DNA of 64,000 bases. Source: Trametes villosa (lineage: Eukaryota > Basidiomycota > Agaricomycetes > Polyporales > Polyporaceae). The stretch is from positions 1,822,643-1,886,642 of the forward strand of contig PUDQ02000033.1 in NCBI GenBank assembly GCA_002964805.2. Reading direction: 5' to 3'. A program made the position numbers and the translations under genes. Shown piece by piece: positions 39,003-51,378 of the stretch. The stretch's first letter is position 1; every line of letters begins with the position of its first letter. Under the pieces are notes generated by a model. It searched no databases. It was not told the DNA's origin and worked only from the letters and a program-made list of their open reading frames with translations.

Positions 39003-40620
39003 GGCGATGTCAGCGTCGGAGGAGGACACGGTGGTCGCGGCGGCCGTGAGCGGGGGAAGGATGCGCGGGGATTTCCCGGTGAGCAGCTGGAAGGGGGCGA
39101 ATCCCGTGCTCGCATTGACCGTGTTCATGATGGCAAAATGGATTCACGGGAGTGGGCGAACCCACCCGCTCTGGTTACGCGCGACGTGGACGGTGGTATC
39201 GAAGCGCTTGGACGACGGTCTTGTTTGTGCGTTCCGAGGCGCCGTCCGTTTGCGGATGGAAGGAAGTCAACATCTTCAATTTGGTACCGGTCAGCTTATG
39301 CAGCGCCTTCCAGAACTTGCTGACATGTAAGCCGTGGGACGGCTCCACTGGATCAGACCGGGAAGGAATAGGAACGAGCTTCGTTGCCTTAGAGTAAGCT
39401 AACGGGAACAAGCGGGGGAGTGCGCGTAGTACGTACCTTTGTTGCCTTAGAGTAAGCTAAGGGCAACGAAGGGGAGAGGCGACGACTATATACTGCGCGG
39501 GACAAACAGAGCACAACGTTCGGTTTCCCGCCAGGAGAAACCGAACACGAGGGGGAGCGAATAGCGAGTCCGGACCGTCCGAGTGAACCACCAAGCCTGC
39601 CATATGCGGAGTGACCCTAGCCCAGGGTTACATGACGAAGAGCTTGTCGCGGTTGGTGATGATCTCATCGGGGAGGCCGTGCTCGCAGTACTAGTAGTCA
39701 AAGAAGAGCTCAGCGAATTGCGGGGCGGTAGTGTCCGTGCGACAGGAAATGAGATGGTAGTCGCTGCCAAGTTGACAAGTGACGGTCGCGCACGAGTTCC
39801 GGCCGTTGTCCTCCGGGAGCTCGCCGGTGAAGTCGATAGTGATCGCGCACCCGCGACCGTCCGGTACCGGGAGGGGGTGCAGAGGGCCCGCGGGTTTCCA
39901 CGTGCTGCCCTTGTTTCGCTGACACTGTTCGCAAGACGGGATGTACATCGTCTCGAGCTCCTTCCTTATGAGCGGCCAATAGTACGCGTTGCGGAGGGTC
40001 GCATAGCTCTTCTCGAAGCCGAAATGGCCGAGGGTGTCATGTGCGCAACGGAACAGCCCTTCACGCAAGTCAGGGACACGAGGTATGACAAGGTGTTTGC
40101 CGATGTACAGCAGGCCGTCCACCTTGCGAATTCCCAGGTTGCCAACCTGTTTGCGAAGCGACAAGCACCACTTGTCTTCATCATAGCCCGAACGGATGCG
40201 CGACAACCACTGAGGATCGGTGCTGACGCGGAGCGTCGTCGCAGCAACGGGTGAATCGACAACATCCTCGTGGAGTGTCAGCGTCTGCATCATAGAACGC
40301 AAGGCACTGACAGTGGCAACCGCGAACAGCTCAACCTTGCAGAAGGAGGCGCGGGAGAGCGCGTCGGCCACTACGTTTTCCTCGCCTTTCAGGTAGCGTA
40401 TTGAGAAATCACATTGCGTGAGAAATTCCTGCCAGCGTGCCTGTTGCCGGGACAGGTCCTTCTGCTTATGAAAATTCTCGAGTGTCCTGTGGTCGGTAAA
40501 GACCGTAAAGGGGGCATCAAGCAGCTCAACCCACCATTTCTTAAGTACGCGGACTATGGTTAGCAACTCCTTCTCATGTACGGGGTAGTTCAATTCGGCG
40601 CCACTCTGGTTTACATAACA
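39003..40620 (-). mobile_element. Gypsy (Ty3) pol fragment: RNase H and integrase
   Basis: Minus-strand frames encode RNase H (AELNYPVHEKELLTIV, FTDHRTLENFHKQKDLSRQQARW), the integrase zinc region (HDTLGHFGFEKSYATLRNAYYWP, CEQCQRNKG) and core (ITIDFTGELPEDNGRNSC, then [18 protein letters not shown]). RT, protease and Gag are missing; the fragment is cut off at its 5' side at about 40620 against AT-rich repeat DNA. A 307-bp solo LTR splits the integrase core at 39326-39632. The fragment is dead. Confidence 0.85.
39326..39632. repeat. Solo LTR inserted in the gypsy integrase
   Basis: 307 bp with TGTAA...TTACA ends, breaking gypsy coding sequence between the DKLFV and [10 protein letters not shown] parts, which would otherwise be contiguous. 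It is flanked by TGACA and TGACG (39321-39325 and 39633-39637), a 5-bp target duplication with one change. Inside, TTGCCTTAGAGTAAGCTAA is repeated near 39387 and 39441. No internal region is present, so it arose by LTR-LTR recombination. Confidence 0.75.
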
Positions 40621-41971
40621 TGTACTCTTGTAAAACACACATAGACAGAAAGGTCTTGCATCAAAGCAGTGATCAGCTACTAGCAATAGTTGTGCTAGCA
40701 ATTTCAGTCAGTCAACGACAACTCTACAGCTGTTTATAATCAAGGCACTACTCAATTGTTGTTCCCCTCAGTGGATTGTATATATATTACAGCCGCAATT
40801 TTCAGCTCTGTTGGACTACTTCTACTAGTAGCCATGTGAAATATCCAGCAGGATGGCTTAGAATGATCAGTATGATAAAGAAAATAGGCTGGATCATCAA
40901 ACTATGCTTCAATCAGTGCCTGTACACAACTATCCGCTCTGTGACATCAGCTCAGATATAATGGCATGGCTTATATGAATGATCTTGGAGCATATAATCA
41001 CCCAAACTACTTAAAAGCAATACTGATCTATAAGCATCTCTGAACACATGAGGATATGGGTGCTAGAGCCACCCCGTCCGTGCTAGGGTGCCCAACCATT
41101 GGGAATCATGGCTGGAATATTTCTTTGATGGCATACACAAAAATCAGATGAGCTGCTAGCAATGCTGTATGGGCTATCCTGTAATGAGACAATTGCTACA
41201 AGTGACATGTAGATCAACTCAATCAGTGCAGTTTCTTGTGTACATTGCTTGTCCAGTCCATGAGACAGTAAATTTGCTCTATAGTTTGGGTAACTATTAT
41301 CAGACACAATTACATCTGGAAAACAAGCAGATTCAAATCAACATAGTGTTGTCAGATCTATACACTGTAATGATGTATAGTGAGTATTGAGTGCACTGAG
41401 AGGTGTTTATAAATGATTGAAATACTCTTTAACATCTCATCAATCGGATATGCCAGTATTGGCCCTCTTCCCCCAAGTTGACTTGATCTGTACAGGGGGC
41501 GATCCAACACTACTGATATTTCTCAGGCCTCTGACCATGTTTGGGACAATTGGATCAATATTGAAGAGCTTAATATGATCACATATAACACTCTGGAGGT
41601 TAGTGCATGAAGCACTAAGATATTTGCCAGAGAAACGGGATGTGGCTGAAGTGTGGCACTAATGGGTAATTGCAGCACTGTTAGACAGTGCTGTAGTGGA
41701 CATCACACCTCACTCTTTACCCAGGGTGATCAAACTCATAGATAGCTTCCTGGAAACACTTATTTCATCTCATTTGGACTACCAGTGGCAGAGATAGAAA
41801 GGGATTTATGTGAAGAGCCAAACAAAGCCGAAGGTGACATCAGTGTCCCTCCTTTCCTCTTAATATGATACACTCAAGAGCATGTAACACCTCAGAATTT
41901 ATCTACCTAGCACATCACAGAAGGTATTTCATTGACTGGGTCATAGTATCATGCTGAAAACCCTGGACCAA
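40621..41971. repeat. AT-rich repeat block outside the foldback element
   Basis: GC content falls sharply here. Parts of the block match parts of the foldback: 41080-41460 matches 46252-46630 in inverted orientation, and 41500-41970 matches 47530-47970 directly. Frames of 73 residues on each copy look alike only because the DNA is repeated. I see no gene. It is probably a rearranged or partial member of the same element family. Confidence 0.6.
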
Positions 41972-42879
41972 TTATGATTGATGAGGAACAAAGAAATCGT
42001 TTCTTATGGGGTGAGCTCCCAGCCAAAATGTGTGACACCAAGTCGACCCCGTGGGGAAATATTTTCAATCTCAGCTAACAAATCATTAGATTTGAAATAA
42101 GCGCCGTATAGAACTTCCACATACAAACTTGGGGTTAGGGTCACGGTCCATTAGAAACTCTGGGGTCAGAGACTAGATCATGCACACAACCACTCTGACT
42201 GCTTGCTAGCCTTGCTCTGATGCTCTATGGTGGGCGCCTGTGTAACCCTAGGTGGCACAGCACGGGCAATCACTCTCCCCATCACTGTTTGAAGCCACAA
42301 GGTATGCTACTAATGCTTTTATAAGGGGTATACATGTTGATCACATATCAGGAGTACAGCAGTAATTGTGACATAACATCATTCCATACTGAGATGATGT
42401 AGCCGTTCTTCACAACCATACTTCAGTCACAATACACTGAGGTGTGATCTTGCTACAACAGCTTGATTGGTAACTGTACCAACATATAACACTGTATCTT
42501 CATATATACTGAGGTCTTTACAACACAGTATTACAGTCAAGGCCTCTCCGTCTGCTCATTCAATGATAAGACATCAAATTGTGCATAACTATGAGAGGAT
42601 GTACCCTAATTAGTTAGAGCTTGAAACCAGCCTCCTGATGGTATATGACAAATGCATTTTAGATACAAATTGAAGGAGGTATGGGCCATACATTGCTCAC
42701 TGTCTCTCATTGGGTGCTTATAAGTGCTCTTGTATCACATACCAGCAGCAGTGATGATTCAAGTCAGCATTAAAAACCACCATTAGATAGCCCTCAAGAA
42801 TGCCTTCCTAATGGTATACTGCACCTGTATTTTGAGCAAAAACTGGAATCACTGTGGCCAAAAACCTGCAGGACAGAGA

Positions 42880-43865
42880 GTGTTGGTGTTGCGATGCGCT
42901 GCAATGCCGTGCACGCGAGCTGAATAAGAGAGAATACTACTACAAACTGCGCGTGCAGCATGCGGATAAACAGGAGAGGATAGCAATTGGAGGCTTGCTG
43001 ATAGAATCTGTGTTGCTACCACCTCGGACTTGCATCCTTGTCCGCGCCACGCCGCGGACTACCTATCCGTATCCCTTCCTGAGTGTCGCTGAGCAGGTTC
43101 CAGCTGCAGTGTTCAACCAAAACGCACATCTGTGTCGCAAGCTCCCTGCATTCGTCAGATCATCGCTATACACAACATACAAGACTAATGTACAAAGTAA
43201 AGACTTTCCGACACGTTTCGGCCATTCTGTGCAGGAGAAGAGGAGCCTGGTCACCTATCGTACATTGTAAAAGTAATGGAACGTACAACAACATCTTTCG
43301 CTGGAACTGGTCATACTGGCCTATCATACAGCAAGCAAGGTGCTCCATTGGTGACCATAGCAAGGAAACGTACAAGCTGCAAACTGCGTGCAAAGTGCGG
43401 GACGACTGCCTCAAGCCAATGTGTTCCCTTCTCTGCCCGTTCGGTTGGCCACTGTTCTTCTACTCACCGTTTCCTTCCGGTCTTCTCTCCAAATCTGGCA
43501 ATGCTGCCAAGATATCCGCACGAGATCCTGGATGCTCCTGCAAGTAGTTGGCAAGCAGACGAAGGATGTTGTCGAGAGCGTCCTGGTTGTCCCATAAGTC
43601 GTCCCTACCACTCCGCGGGAGGTCGGAGCTGCCACTGCGTTCAGGCTGCCTGCCAAACGCAGGAAGCCTGGAAGGCCCTGCCTCCGAAGGGCCTGGGCGT
43701 AGACCATCGCCTGCACCATCGGCTTCCCCGCTGACCATCAAGTGGGAGTTGAGGCCCAAGAGCGCACCTGTGCCCAGAAGGATTCTCCCAAATTCACGCG
43801 CTTGAGCTTCATGGTAACGATGGCACCTGAGAGTGAAGTTTCTGACATTGACCAGGGTACTACAG
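42880..43865. other. GC-richer insert found only in the left foldback arm
   Basis: Where the right arm has about 65 bp (48865-48930), the left arm has about 985 bp of higher GC. On minus, a frame of 136 residues (43870-43460) ends LDNILRLLANYLQEHPGS... and includes an SGEADGAGDG linker. I recognise no family. It may be a captured host gene piece, or an ancestral part lost from the right arm. Confidence 0.5.
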
Positions 43866-44338
43866 GTCATAGAGCCACAAAAACAATTATGTCAGGTAGC
43901 CCTTGACCACTAGTGTGTTATGGAGGCCAAGATTTGCACCATTCAGTAAGAAGACTACTGTATAAACAGTGATTTACTTTTTCTCTGCTTGTATGAATAC
44001 CACTTCAATGGTTTAAAGGGACAGAGGGGTGCTTGTATCACAATTACACCTCTAGCTACTTTTCAAATGTAAGCGGGATCTAATGAGATTATATTGGTCA
44101 GTTCAAATTGACTGTACACTGCTGTACAGGCTGAGTCAGTGGTTTATATGTCCTTGCAATGAAGTATTATAGACGACATGATGGTCATTAATACATATCA
44201 ATACCCCCATGTTGTTGAGGTCAGAAGCACCTTCCTAACGGTATATCACACATCCCATTTGAAGCAAAACTGGGGGAGCAGTGGCCAAAAGAACTAGAGG
44301 AGGGGACAACAATGTAAGCTGTGGCTGAGAACAAACAA

Positions 44339-44396
44339 GTACAAAGCGGGAGGCACGACAACGCGAATCCGCGTCGGCGTGCCTCCCGCTTTGTAC
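44339..44396. repeat. GC-rich palindrome, copy 1
   Basis: 58 bp with outer arms GTACAAAGCGGGAGGCACG and its complement, slightly imperfect near the centre. It stands out in AT-rich DNA and is preceded by GCTGTGGCTGAGAACAAAC. Confidence 0.85.
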
Positions 44397-44912
44397 ATGC
44401 TTGGCTCCCAACACAAATGCTTCCATTTTGGACCACTGGATAGTCCAAATATCATGTATCATATGTCATTAGAAAGCTATGATTGACTAGAATCCAATGG
44501 TGTACAAATGACTATGTAGTAACTGCTACATCACACATAAATAGGGCAACAAATGTCCATTAGTGCCACAATTCAGCCACATTCAACTTATATGGCTCAT
44601 ATATCAGTATAATGTGCACAAACCCCTCAAGTATTATATACCATTGGATTCTGCTTTGCAATCCCAATCTAATGGGATATCCCATTCGCTGTAAGGGTAA
44701 TCACAGGCTGCATAAATGCTTAAATTGTGCTTAAAATGACAGCACTGTATAGTATATTCAATTGGCCCAGCATTTTCACCATGATACTATGACCCAGTCA
44801 ACGAAAGACCTTCTGTGATGTGCTAGGCAGACAAATGCTGAGGTGTTACATGCTGTTGAATGTATTATATCAAGAGGAAAGGAGGGACATTGATGTTAGC
44901 TGTGGCTGAGAA

Positions 44913-44954
44913 CAAACAAGACCAAAGCTGATCACAGGGAACTGGTCTTGTTTG
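44913..44954. repeat. Related hairpin with a different stem
   Basis: The same lead-in, GCTGTGGCTGAGAACAAACAAG, is followed here by a different inverted repeat: CAAACAAGACCA pairs with TGGTCTTGTTTG across an 18-bp loop. Either this is the form without the GC palindrome or the hairpin has been exchanged. Confidence 0.6.
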
Positions 44955-47900
44955 GCTCTTCACACATATTCCTTTGTATCTCTGGCACTGGTAGTCCAAA
45001 TGAGATGAAATAAGTGTTCCCAGGAAGCTATCTATGAGTTGGATCACCCTGTGTAAAAAGTGAGGTGTGATGTCCACTACAGCACTGTCTGACAGTGCTA
45101 CAATTCTCCATTAGTGCCACAGTTCAGCTACATGCAGTTTCTCTGGCTGATATCTTACTACTTCATGCACTAACCTCCAGAGTGTTATATGTGATCCAAT
45201 TAAGCTTTTCAATATTTATCCAATCATCCCAAACATGGTCAGAGGCCTGAAAAATATCTGTAGTATTAGATCTGAGTCACCCCCTGTACAGATCAAGTCA
45301 ATATATCCAACTCCTGCTGCCACAAGTCGTCTTGCAGATGAAGTGTATATATAACAATGTCCTTGCATCAAAGTAGTTATGAGCTATTGCAGATAGTAGA
45401 GATAGGAAGGAAAGTCAATGAATACACTAGAGCTACTAATTTCACAAGCTACCTTGCATGTATATTGCAGCTCAGGCTGTTTGGTATGTTGTGCAATGTA
45501 ACAATGTAACACTTCTGTTAACCTCACTTTGCTACACCCTTGTGAGATATGTATAGTTGGAGAGGGCTCATAGAATCACTTGGAAAATGGATAGGTCAGA
45601 ATAATAAACCAGAAAGCAGGCTGCATCATTGGGAGAAGCTTAAATCAGTTCATGCACACAAACTCCAGCTCTGTGACAGCACCTCAGACCTGTAATTACT
45701 ATTTGTTGGTGAATGCCATAGCTGCTGTGATTGGTCTTAATAAATGTTCAAATACTAGTATTGCTTTCAAGCAAGTTGGTTTATTGTGCATTCTGAGATA
45801 TGAAGATATGGGCAATAGAGACAGACCTCCTATGCTAGGGTACTTACCCATGAGAGGATAATGCTGGGATATATCTCTAATTGGATACAGAAAAATTAGA
45901 TCAGCTGCTAATAATGCTGTAAGGGCTATGGCGTAACAAAGTAATTGTTGCAACTGACATGCATATCAACTCAATCAGTGCAGTCCTCCGTGTACACTGC
46001 TTGTCCAGTACATAAGACTATAGATTTGCTTGATAGTGTCAAGTGAATATCATCTGGTGTAGTTAATCCAGAAATCAGGCAGATTCAAATCAACATGATG
46101 TTGTGAGTGGTGCTCTGTGGTCCAACTCAGATAGTGCAATGTTTACAGTAACTATGAATTGTGCCAAGAAGTGTTTATATCTGATAAAAATACTCTACAA
46201 CACCTCATCAATCAGACATGCCAGTATTGGCCCTCTCTCCCCAAGTATAGAACTTGGGGGAAGAGGGCCAATACTGGCATATCCGATTGATGAGATGTTA
46301 AAGAGTATTTCAATCATTTATGAACACCTCTCAGTGCACTCAATACTCACTATACATCATTACAGTGTATAGATCTGACAACACTATGTTGATTTGAATC
46401 TGCTTGTTTTCCAGATGTAATTGTGTCTGATAATAGTTACCCAAACTATAGAGCAAATTTACTGTCTCATGGACTGGACAAGCAATGTACATGGGAAACT
46501 GCACTGATTGAGTTAATACACATTTTACTTGCAGCAATTGTCTCATTACAGGATAGCCCAAACAGCAATGCTAGCATCTGATCTGATTTTTGTGTATGTC
46601 ATCAAAGAAATATTTCGATATTTTTATCATACATCAACACTTCTTTGCACAATTAATAGCTACTGTAAATATTACACCATCTGAATTGGACCACAGAGCT
46701 CCACATCATGTTTATTTGAATCTGCCTGATGTCCGGATTTAACAGCACCAGATGATATTCACTTGAGACTATTAACCAAATTCACTGCCTTATATTATAG
46801 ACTGGACAAGCAATGTACACAGAAGACTGCACTGATTGGATTAATATGTATGTGACTTGCAGCAATTGTCTTGTTACAGGATAGCCCCTACAAAATTGTT
46901 AGCAGCTGACCTGATTGTTCTGTATCTGATTGAAGATATATCAGCATTGCTTCCTGATGGTTGGGCATCAGCATAGATGGGCTGTCTCTATCACTCATAT
47001 CTCCATATAGCAAGAGACGTTCAAACACTAGTATTGCTCTCAAGCAAGTTGGGTTATTGTGTTCTAAGATCAATCACATAAGCCATGGCAGTTACCAACA
47101 AATAGTGATTCCAAGTCTGAGGAGATGTCACAGAGCTGGAGTTTGTGTGCATGAACTGAATAAAGCTTCTCACAGTGATGCAGTCTGCTTCCTTTTTGAT
47201 GCTGGCTCATACATTTGCCAAGTGATCCTACAGGCACTCTCAAACCATAGATATCTCACATGGGTGTTACCAAAGCCAGCTTAACATATCAAACAGCCTG
47301 GGCAGCAATATACATTCAAGGTAGCTAGTGAGTTTAGTAGCTACAGATCTAAGCTACCGATAATTGAATAGTCACCTGGGTACATAAACAGCTACACGAC
47401 TGTGATTCACAAACCTTTCTTCCTATCTCTCCTATCAGCCATAGCTCATGACTACTTTGATGCAAGGACATTCTCATATACATCTTATCTGCAAGAGTAC
47501 TTGTGGTAACAGGAGTTACTTACATATACAGGGGGTGATCCAACACTACTGATAGCTTCCAGGCCTATGACCATGTTTGGGAGAATTAGTGTCTACCATT
47601 GGATAGATATTGAAAAGCTGAATCTGATGACATATAATGCTCTGGGGGTTAGTGCATGAGGTACTAAGATATTAGCCAGAGAAACAGGATGTGGCTGAAC
47701 TGTGGCACTAATGGGTAATTGCAGCACTGTCAGACAGTGCTGTAACGGACATCACACCTCACATCTCACACAGTGTGATCAAACTCATAGATAGCTTCCT
47801 GGCAACACTTATTTCAGTTCATTTGGACTGCCAGTGGCAGAGATAGAAAGGAATATGTGTGAAGAGCCAAACAAAGCCAAAGGTGACATCAGTGTCCCTC

Positions 47901-48336
47901 CTTTCCTCTTAATATGATACACTCAAGAGCATGTAACACCTCATAGTATCATGCCGAAAACCCTGGATCAATTGAATATACTAGACAGTGCTGTCATTTT
48001 AAGCACCATTTGAGCATTTATGCAGCCTGTGATCACCCTTACAACAAATAGCATGTCCCATTAGGTAGACATTGAAAAGCTGAATCCAATGGTATATAAT
48101 ACTTTGGGGGTTTGTGCACATTGCACTGAGGTATGAACCATAGAAGCTGAATGTGGCTGAATTGTAGCACTAATGGGAAATTGAAGTTCTAACCATCACT
48201 GCCATGGTAAATACTACATCACCATTTGTACACCATTGGATTCTGCTCACTTATAGCTTTCTAATGACATATGATACATGATATTTGGACTATCCAGTGG
48301 CCCAAAATGAAAGCATTTGTGTTGGGAGCCCAACAT

Positions 48337-48394
48337 GTACAAAGCGGGAGGCACGCCGACGCGGATTCGCATTGTCGTGCCTCCCGCTTTGTAC
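48337..48394. repeat. GC-rich palindrome, copy 2
   Basis: 58 bp, same arms as copy 1, at the mirror position in the right arm. Its central mismatches differ from those of copy 1, so the two copies have drifted separately. Confidence 0.85.
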
Positions 48395-49853
48395 TCGTTT
48401 GTTCCCAGCCACAGCTTACATTATTGCCCCCTTCTCTAGTTCTTCTGGCTACTGCTCCTCCAGTTCTCCTTCAAATGACATGTGTCATATACCGTTAGGA
48501 AGGTGCTCCTGACATCAACAACATGGGGGTATTTATATGTATCATTGATCAACATTTCTCCACAATACTTTGTCTGATGGGCATATAAACCATTTATTAA
48601 GTCTGTACATCAGTGCACAGTCAATTTGAACTGACCAGTATAATCTCATTAGATCCCGCTTAGGTTTGAATAGTAGCCAGAGGTGTAATTGTGATACAAG
48701 CACCCCTCTGTCCCTTTAAACCATTAATGTCTTGTTCACCAAGCCAAAAAGCAGTAAATCACTGTTCACACAGTAGTCTCCTTACTAAATGGTGCATATC
48801 TTTGTTCCATAATACACTAGTGGTCAAGGGCTACCTGACATAATTGCTTTTGTGGCTCTATGACCTCTAGTTACTGCACTAAAGAGGTTTTACTCATTTC
48901 GAAGCAGTGCTAGCACCCAAGGGTCTAAATTGTCCTGCAGGTTTTTGGCCACAGCGTATCCAGTTTTTGCTCAAACTACAGGTGCAGTATACCATTAGGA
49001 AGGCATTCTTGAGGGCTATCTAATGGTGGTTTTTAATGCTGACTTGAATCATCACTGCTGCTGGTATGTGGCACAAGAGCACTTATAAGCACCCAATGAG
49101 AGACAGTGAGCAATGTATGGCCCATACCTCCTTCAATTTGTATCTAAAATGCATGTGTTATATACCATCAGGAGGCTGGTTTCAAGCTCTAACCAATCAG
49201 GGTACATCCTTTCAGAATAGCCTTAAGGCTCCATGATTATGCACAACTTGATATCTTATTGTTGAATGAGCAGCCTGAGAGGCATTGACTGCAATACTTT
49301 GTTGTAAAGAGCTCAGTATATATGAAGATACAGTGTTATATGTTGGTACAGTTACCAATCAAGCTGTTGTAGCAAGATCACACCTCAGTGTATTGTAACA
49401 GAAGTATGGTTGTGAAGAACGGCTACATCATCTCAGTATGGAATGATGTTATGTCACTATTACTGCTGTACTCCTGATATGTAATCAATGTGTATACCCC
49501 TTATAAAAGCATTAGTAGCATACCTTGTGGCTTCAAACAGTGATGGGGAGAGTGATTGCCCGTGCTGTGCCACCTAGGGTTACACAGGCGCCCACCATAG
49601 AGCATCAGAGCAAGGCTAGCAAGCAGTCAGAGTGGTTGTGTGCATGATCTAGTCTCTGACCCCAGAGTTTCTAATGGAGTGTGACCCTAACCCCAAGTTT
49701 GTATGTGGAAGTTCTATACGGCGCTTATTTCAAATCTAATGATTTGTTAGCTGAGATTGAAAATATTTCCCCACGGGGTCGACTTGGTGTCACACATTTT
49801 GGCTGGGAGCTCACCCCATAAGAAACGATTTCTTCGTTCCTCATCAATCGTAA

Positions 49854-50951
49854 TTCCGAGCTAGATTAATTGTAGGCATATTGGTAGCACATCCGACTTT
49901 TGCTGCCAATTCACCCAACACAAAAATGGGGGTGATCTGCAGTGCTGGGTGGTCTTAATAATTCTGCAAGTGGATGTAGGCCAGTGTCTGAAGAGCGCAG
50001 AAAGCAGCAGCTGCTAATGTACCATGATAAGCGCTTTCAACTAGAGCCTTTGTTTCCGCTAGTTGCACTCAACCACGAGCAGATTAAAAAATCCACCACT
50101 ACAGGATATTTGTTGGCAGACAAGAACAAGTTTGGTGACATTGCCAACAGGCTGCTCAATATCAAGGACTCCACCCTAAGTGATATTATTCAGAGGCTGA
50201 GCACTGGCTCTATGAAGCCAGAAACCGAGGATGAGAAGGCCTGCTTCAAGATATTAAATGATCTGGATCATGTCAATTATAAGGTCCAAGGGTCCATTAC
50301 AAGCAAAAAGTATATGCGCAATGAAATATGGTCTCTTGTGTCATATTTGGGCGCTCCCTCGTGGTTTGTCACCTTTGCTCCTGCTGATGTCAAGCACCCC
50401 ATTGCATTATATCTTGCTGATACTAATCAGAAATTTGTGCCTGCCTTCAGGGATAAACATGAGCGCCTGCGTTTGATAGCCAATAATCCTGTAGCAGGTG
50501 CTCGCTTCTTTAAGATGATGGTGGAGCTGTTCATCAAGCATGTCCTCGGTGTAGGGCTAGACAGACCGGGCTTATATGGCGAGACATCTGGCTATTATGG
50601 GACTGTAGAGCAGCAGGGCCGGCTGACTTTGCACATGCACATGCTAATCTGGATCAAAAATTCACTGACCCCGCAGGAGATACGTGATAAAATCATGGAC
50701 CCCAGCTCAGATTTTCAGAAGGCCATGGTGGAGTATCTGGAAAGTGTGCACATGGGAGAATTTATCACTGGGAGCATGGAAAGTGTAAAACAGAATATTT
50801 CTGAAGAGGAGCATAAAAATCCTACCAGAACTTCCCCTACAGAGACACTGCCTGAAGCGCCGCCCAAGAGATGTGACCACCCACCAAAAACAGAATGCAT
50901 CGAGTGTCAGAAACACAAGTCGTGGTGGGACAGGTTCAGGCAGACCGTAGA
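49854..50951 (+). mobile_element. Helitron Rep (HUH) N-terminal fragment
   Basis: The plus frame from about 49942 encodes a Helitron_like_N region: FPLVALNHEQIKKSTTTGYLL, YKVQGSITSKKYMRNEIWSL, GAPSWFVTFAPADVKHPIAL, and the HUH-type motif in GRLTLHMHMLIW, then MDPSSDFQKAMVEYLESVH. It stops at RFRQTVD, just before the part with the catalytic tyrosines, and the helicase is absent. The break coincides with a copy of the foldback terminus at 50952. There is no true start codon, so it is a pseudogene fragment. Confidence 0.85.
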
Positions 50952-51245
50952 TTACGATTGATGAGGAACGAAGAAATCGTTTCTTATGGGGTGAGCTCCC
51001 AGCCAAAAAGTGTGACGCTGATCCGACCCCGTGGGAAAATATTTTCAATCTCAGCTAACAAATCATTAGATCTGAAATAGGCGCCACATACAACACTCAG
51101 CTACAAATTCTGGGTTAGGGTTCTCAAGCATTAGAATTTCTAGGGTTAGCCATTAGAGCAGAACTAGCCAGATTCCTTACTCCAACTAAGGCTCACCCAT
51201 GGGCGCCTTTCTAACCCTAGCTGCACATCGGTCAACACGGGATTG
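50952..51245 (+). repeat. Third copy of the foldback terminal sequence
   Basis: TTACGATTGATGAGGAACG and the next 290 bp match the outer ends of the foldback, in the same orientation as the left end at 41972. The match fades near CACGGGATTGCA. Directly beyond it lies the 3' end of the large disordered-protein gene. It may be the left end of a longer element holding the next three genes. Confidence 0.65.
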
Positions 51246-51378
51246 CATTGCAGAGATGATAAGGAGAACAAGACGACAAAGCCCTCAGTAGCAGCAATAC
51301 AAAGCATAGTAATATGGGAGATAAAGGAGAGAAATGCAGAGTATTTGCTGGGCGACTGCCCCTAGAGCCTAGATGCAC

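Larger units (their letters stand above)
41972..49853. mobile_element. 7.9-kb inverted-repeat (foldback) element
   Basis: The left end reads TTATGATTGATGAGGAAC and the right end, on the other strand, TTACGATTGATGAGGAAC. From both ends the sequence matches inward in inverted orientation almost to the middle: the terminal 300 bp with its GGGTTAGGGT-like stretch, the tract around 42300-42870 against 48940-49530, 43870-44500 against 48200-48860, and 44760-46180 against 46640-47970. The dyad lies near 46400 and is occupied by a further 450-bp inverted block. The left arm carries about 985 bp, against about 65 bp in the right arm, at 42880-43865. No transposase is encoded, so it is probably non-autonomous. 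Confidence 0.75.

Noticed and set aside
41169..41390. 73-residue ORF nearly repeated at 46340-46561
   Set aside because: The two protein-like frames match because the DNA is an inverted repeat. There is no start context, no domain, and stops interrupt other copies.
43460..43870. Calling the 136-residue minus frame in the left arm a gene
   Set aside because: No recognised family, no splice or promoter support, and it sits in a repeat. Kept only as part of the insert description.
44235..44462. 75-residue ORF matching one at 48271-48498
   Set aside because: It spans the GC-rich palindrome in both foldback arms, so the likeness follows from DNA repetition.
49690..49700. Telomere-like CCCTAACCCC / GGGTTAGGG in the foldback termini (also near 42131 and 51112)
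   Set aside because: Only about one and a half repeats, not an array. Too short to claim a telomeric origin or function.
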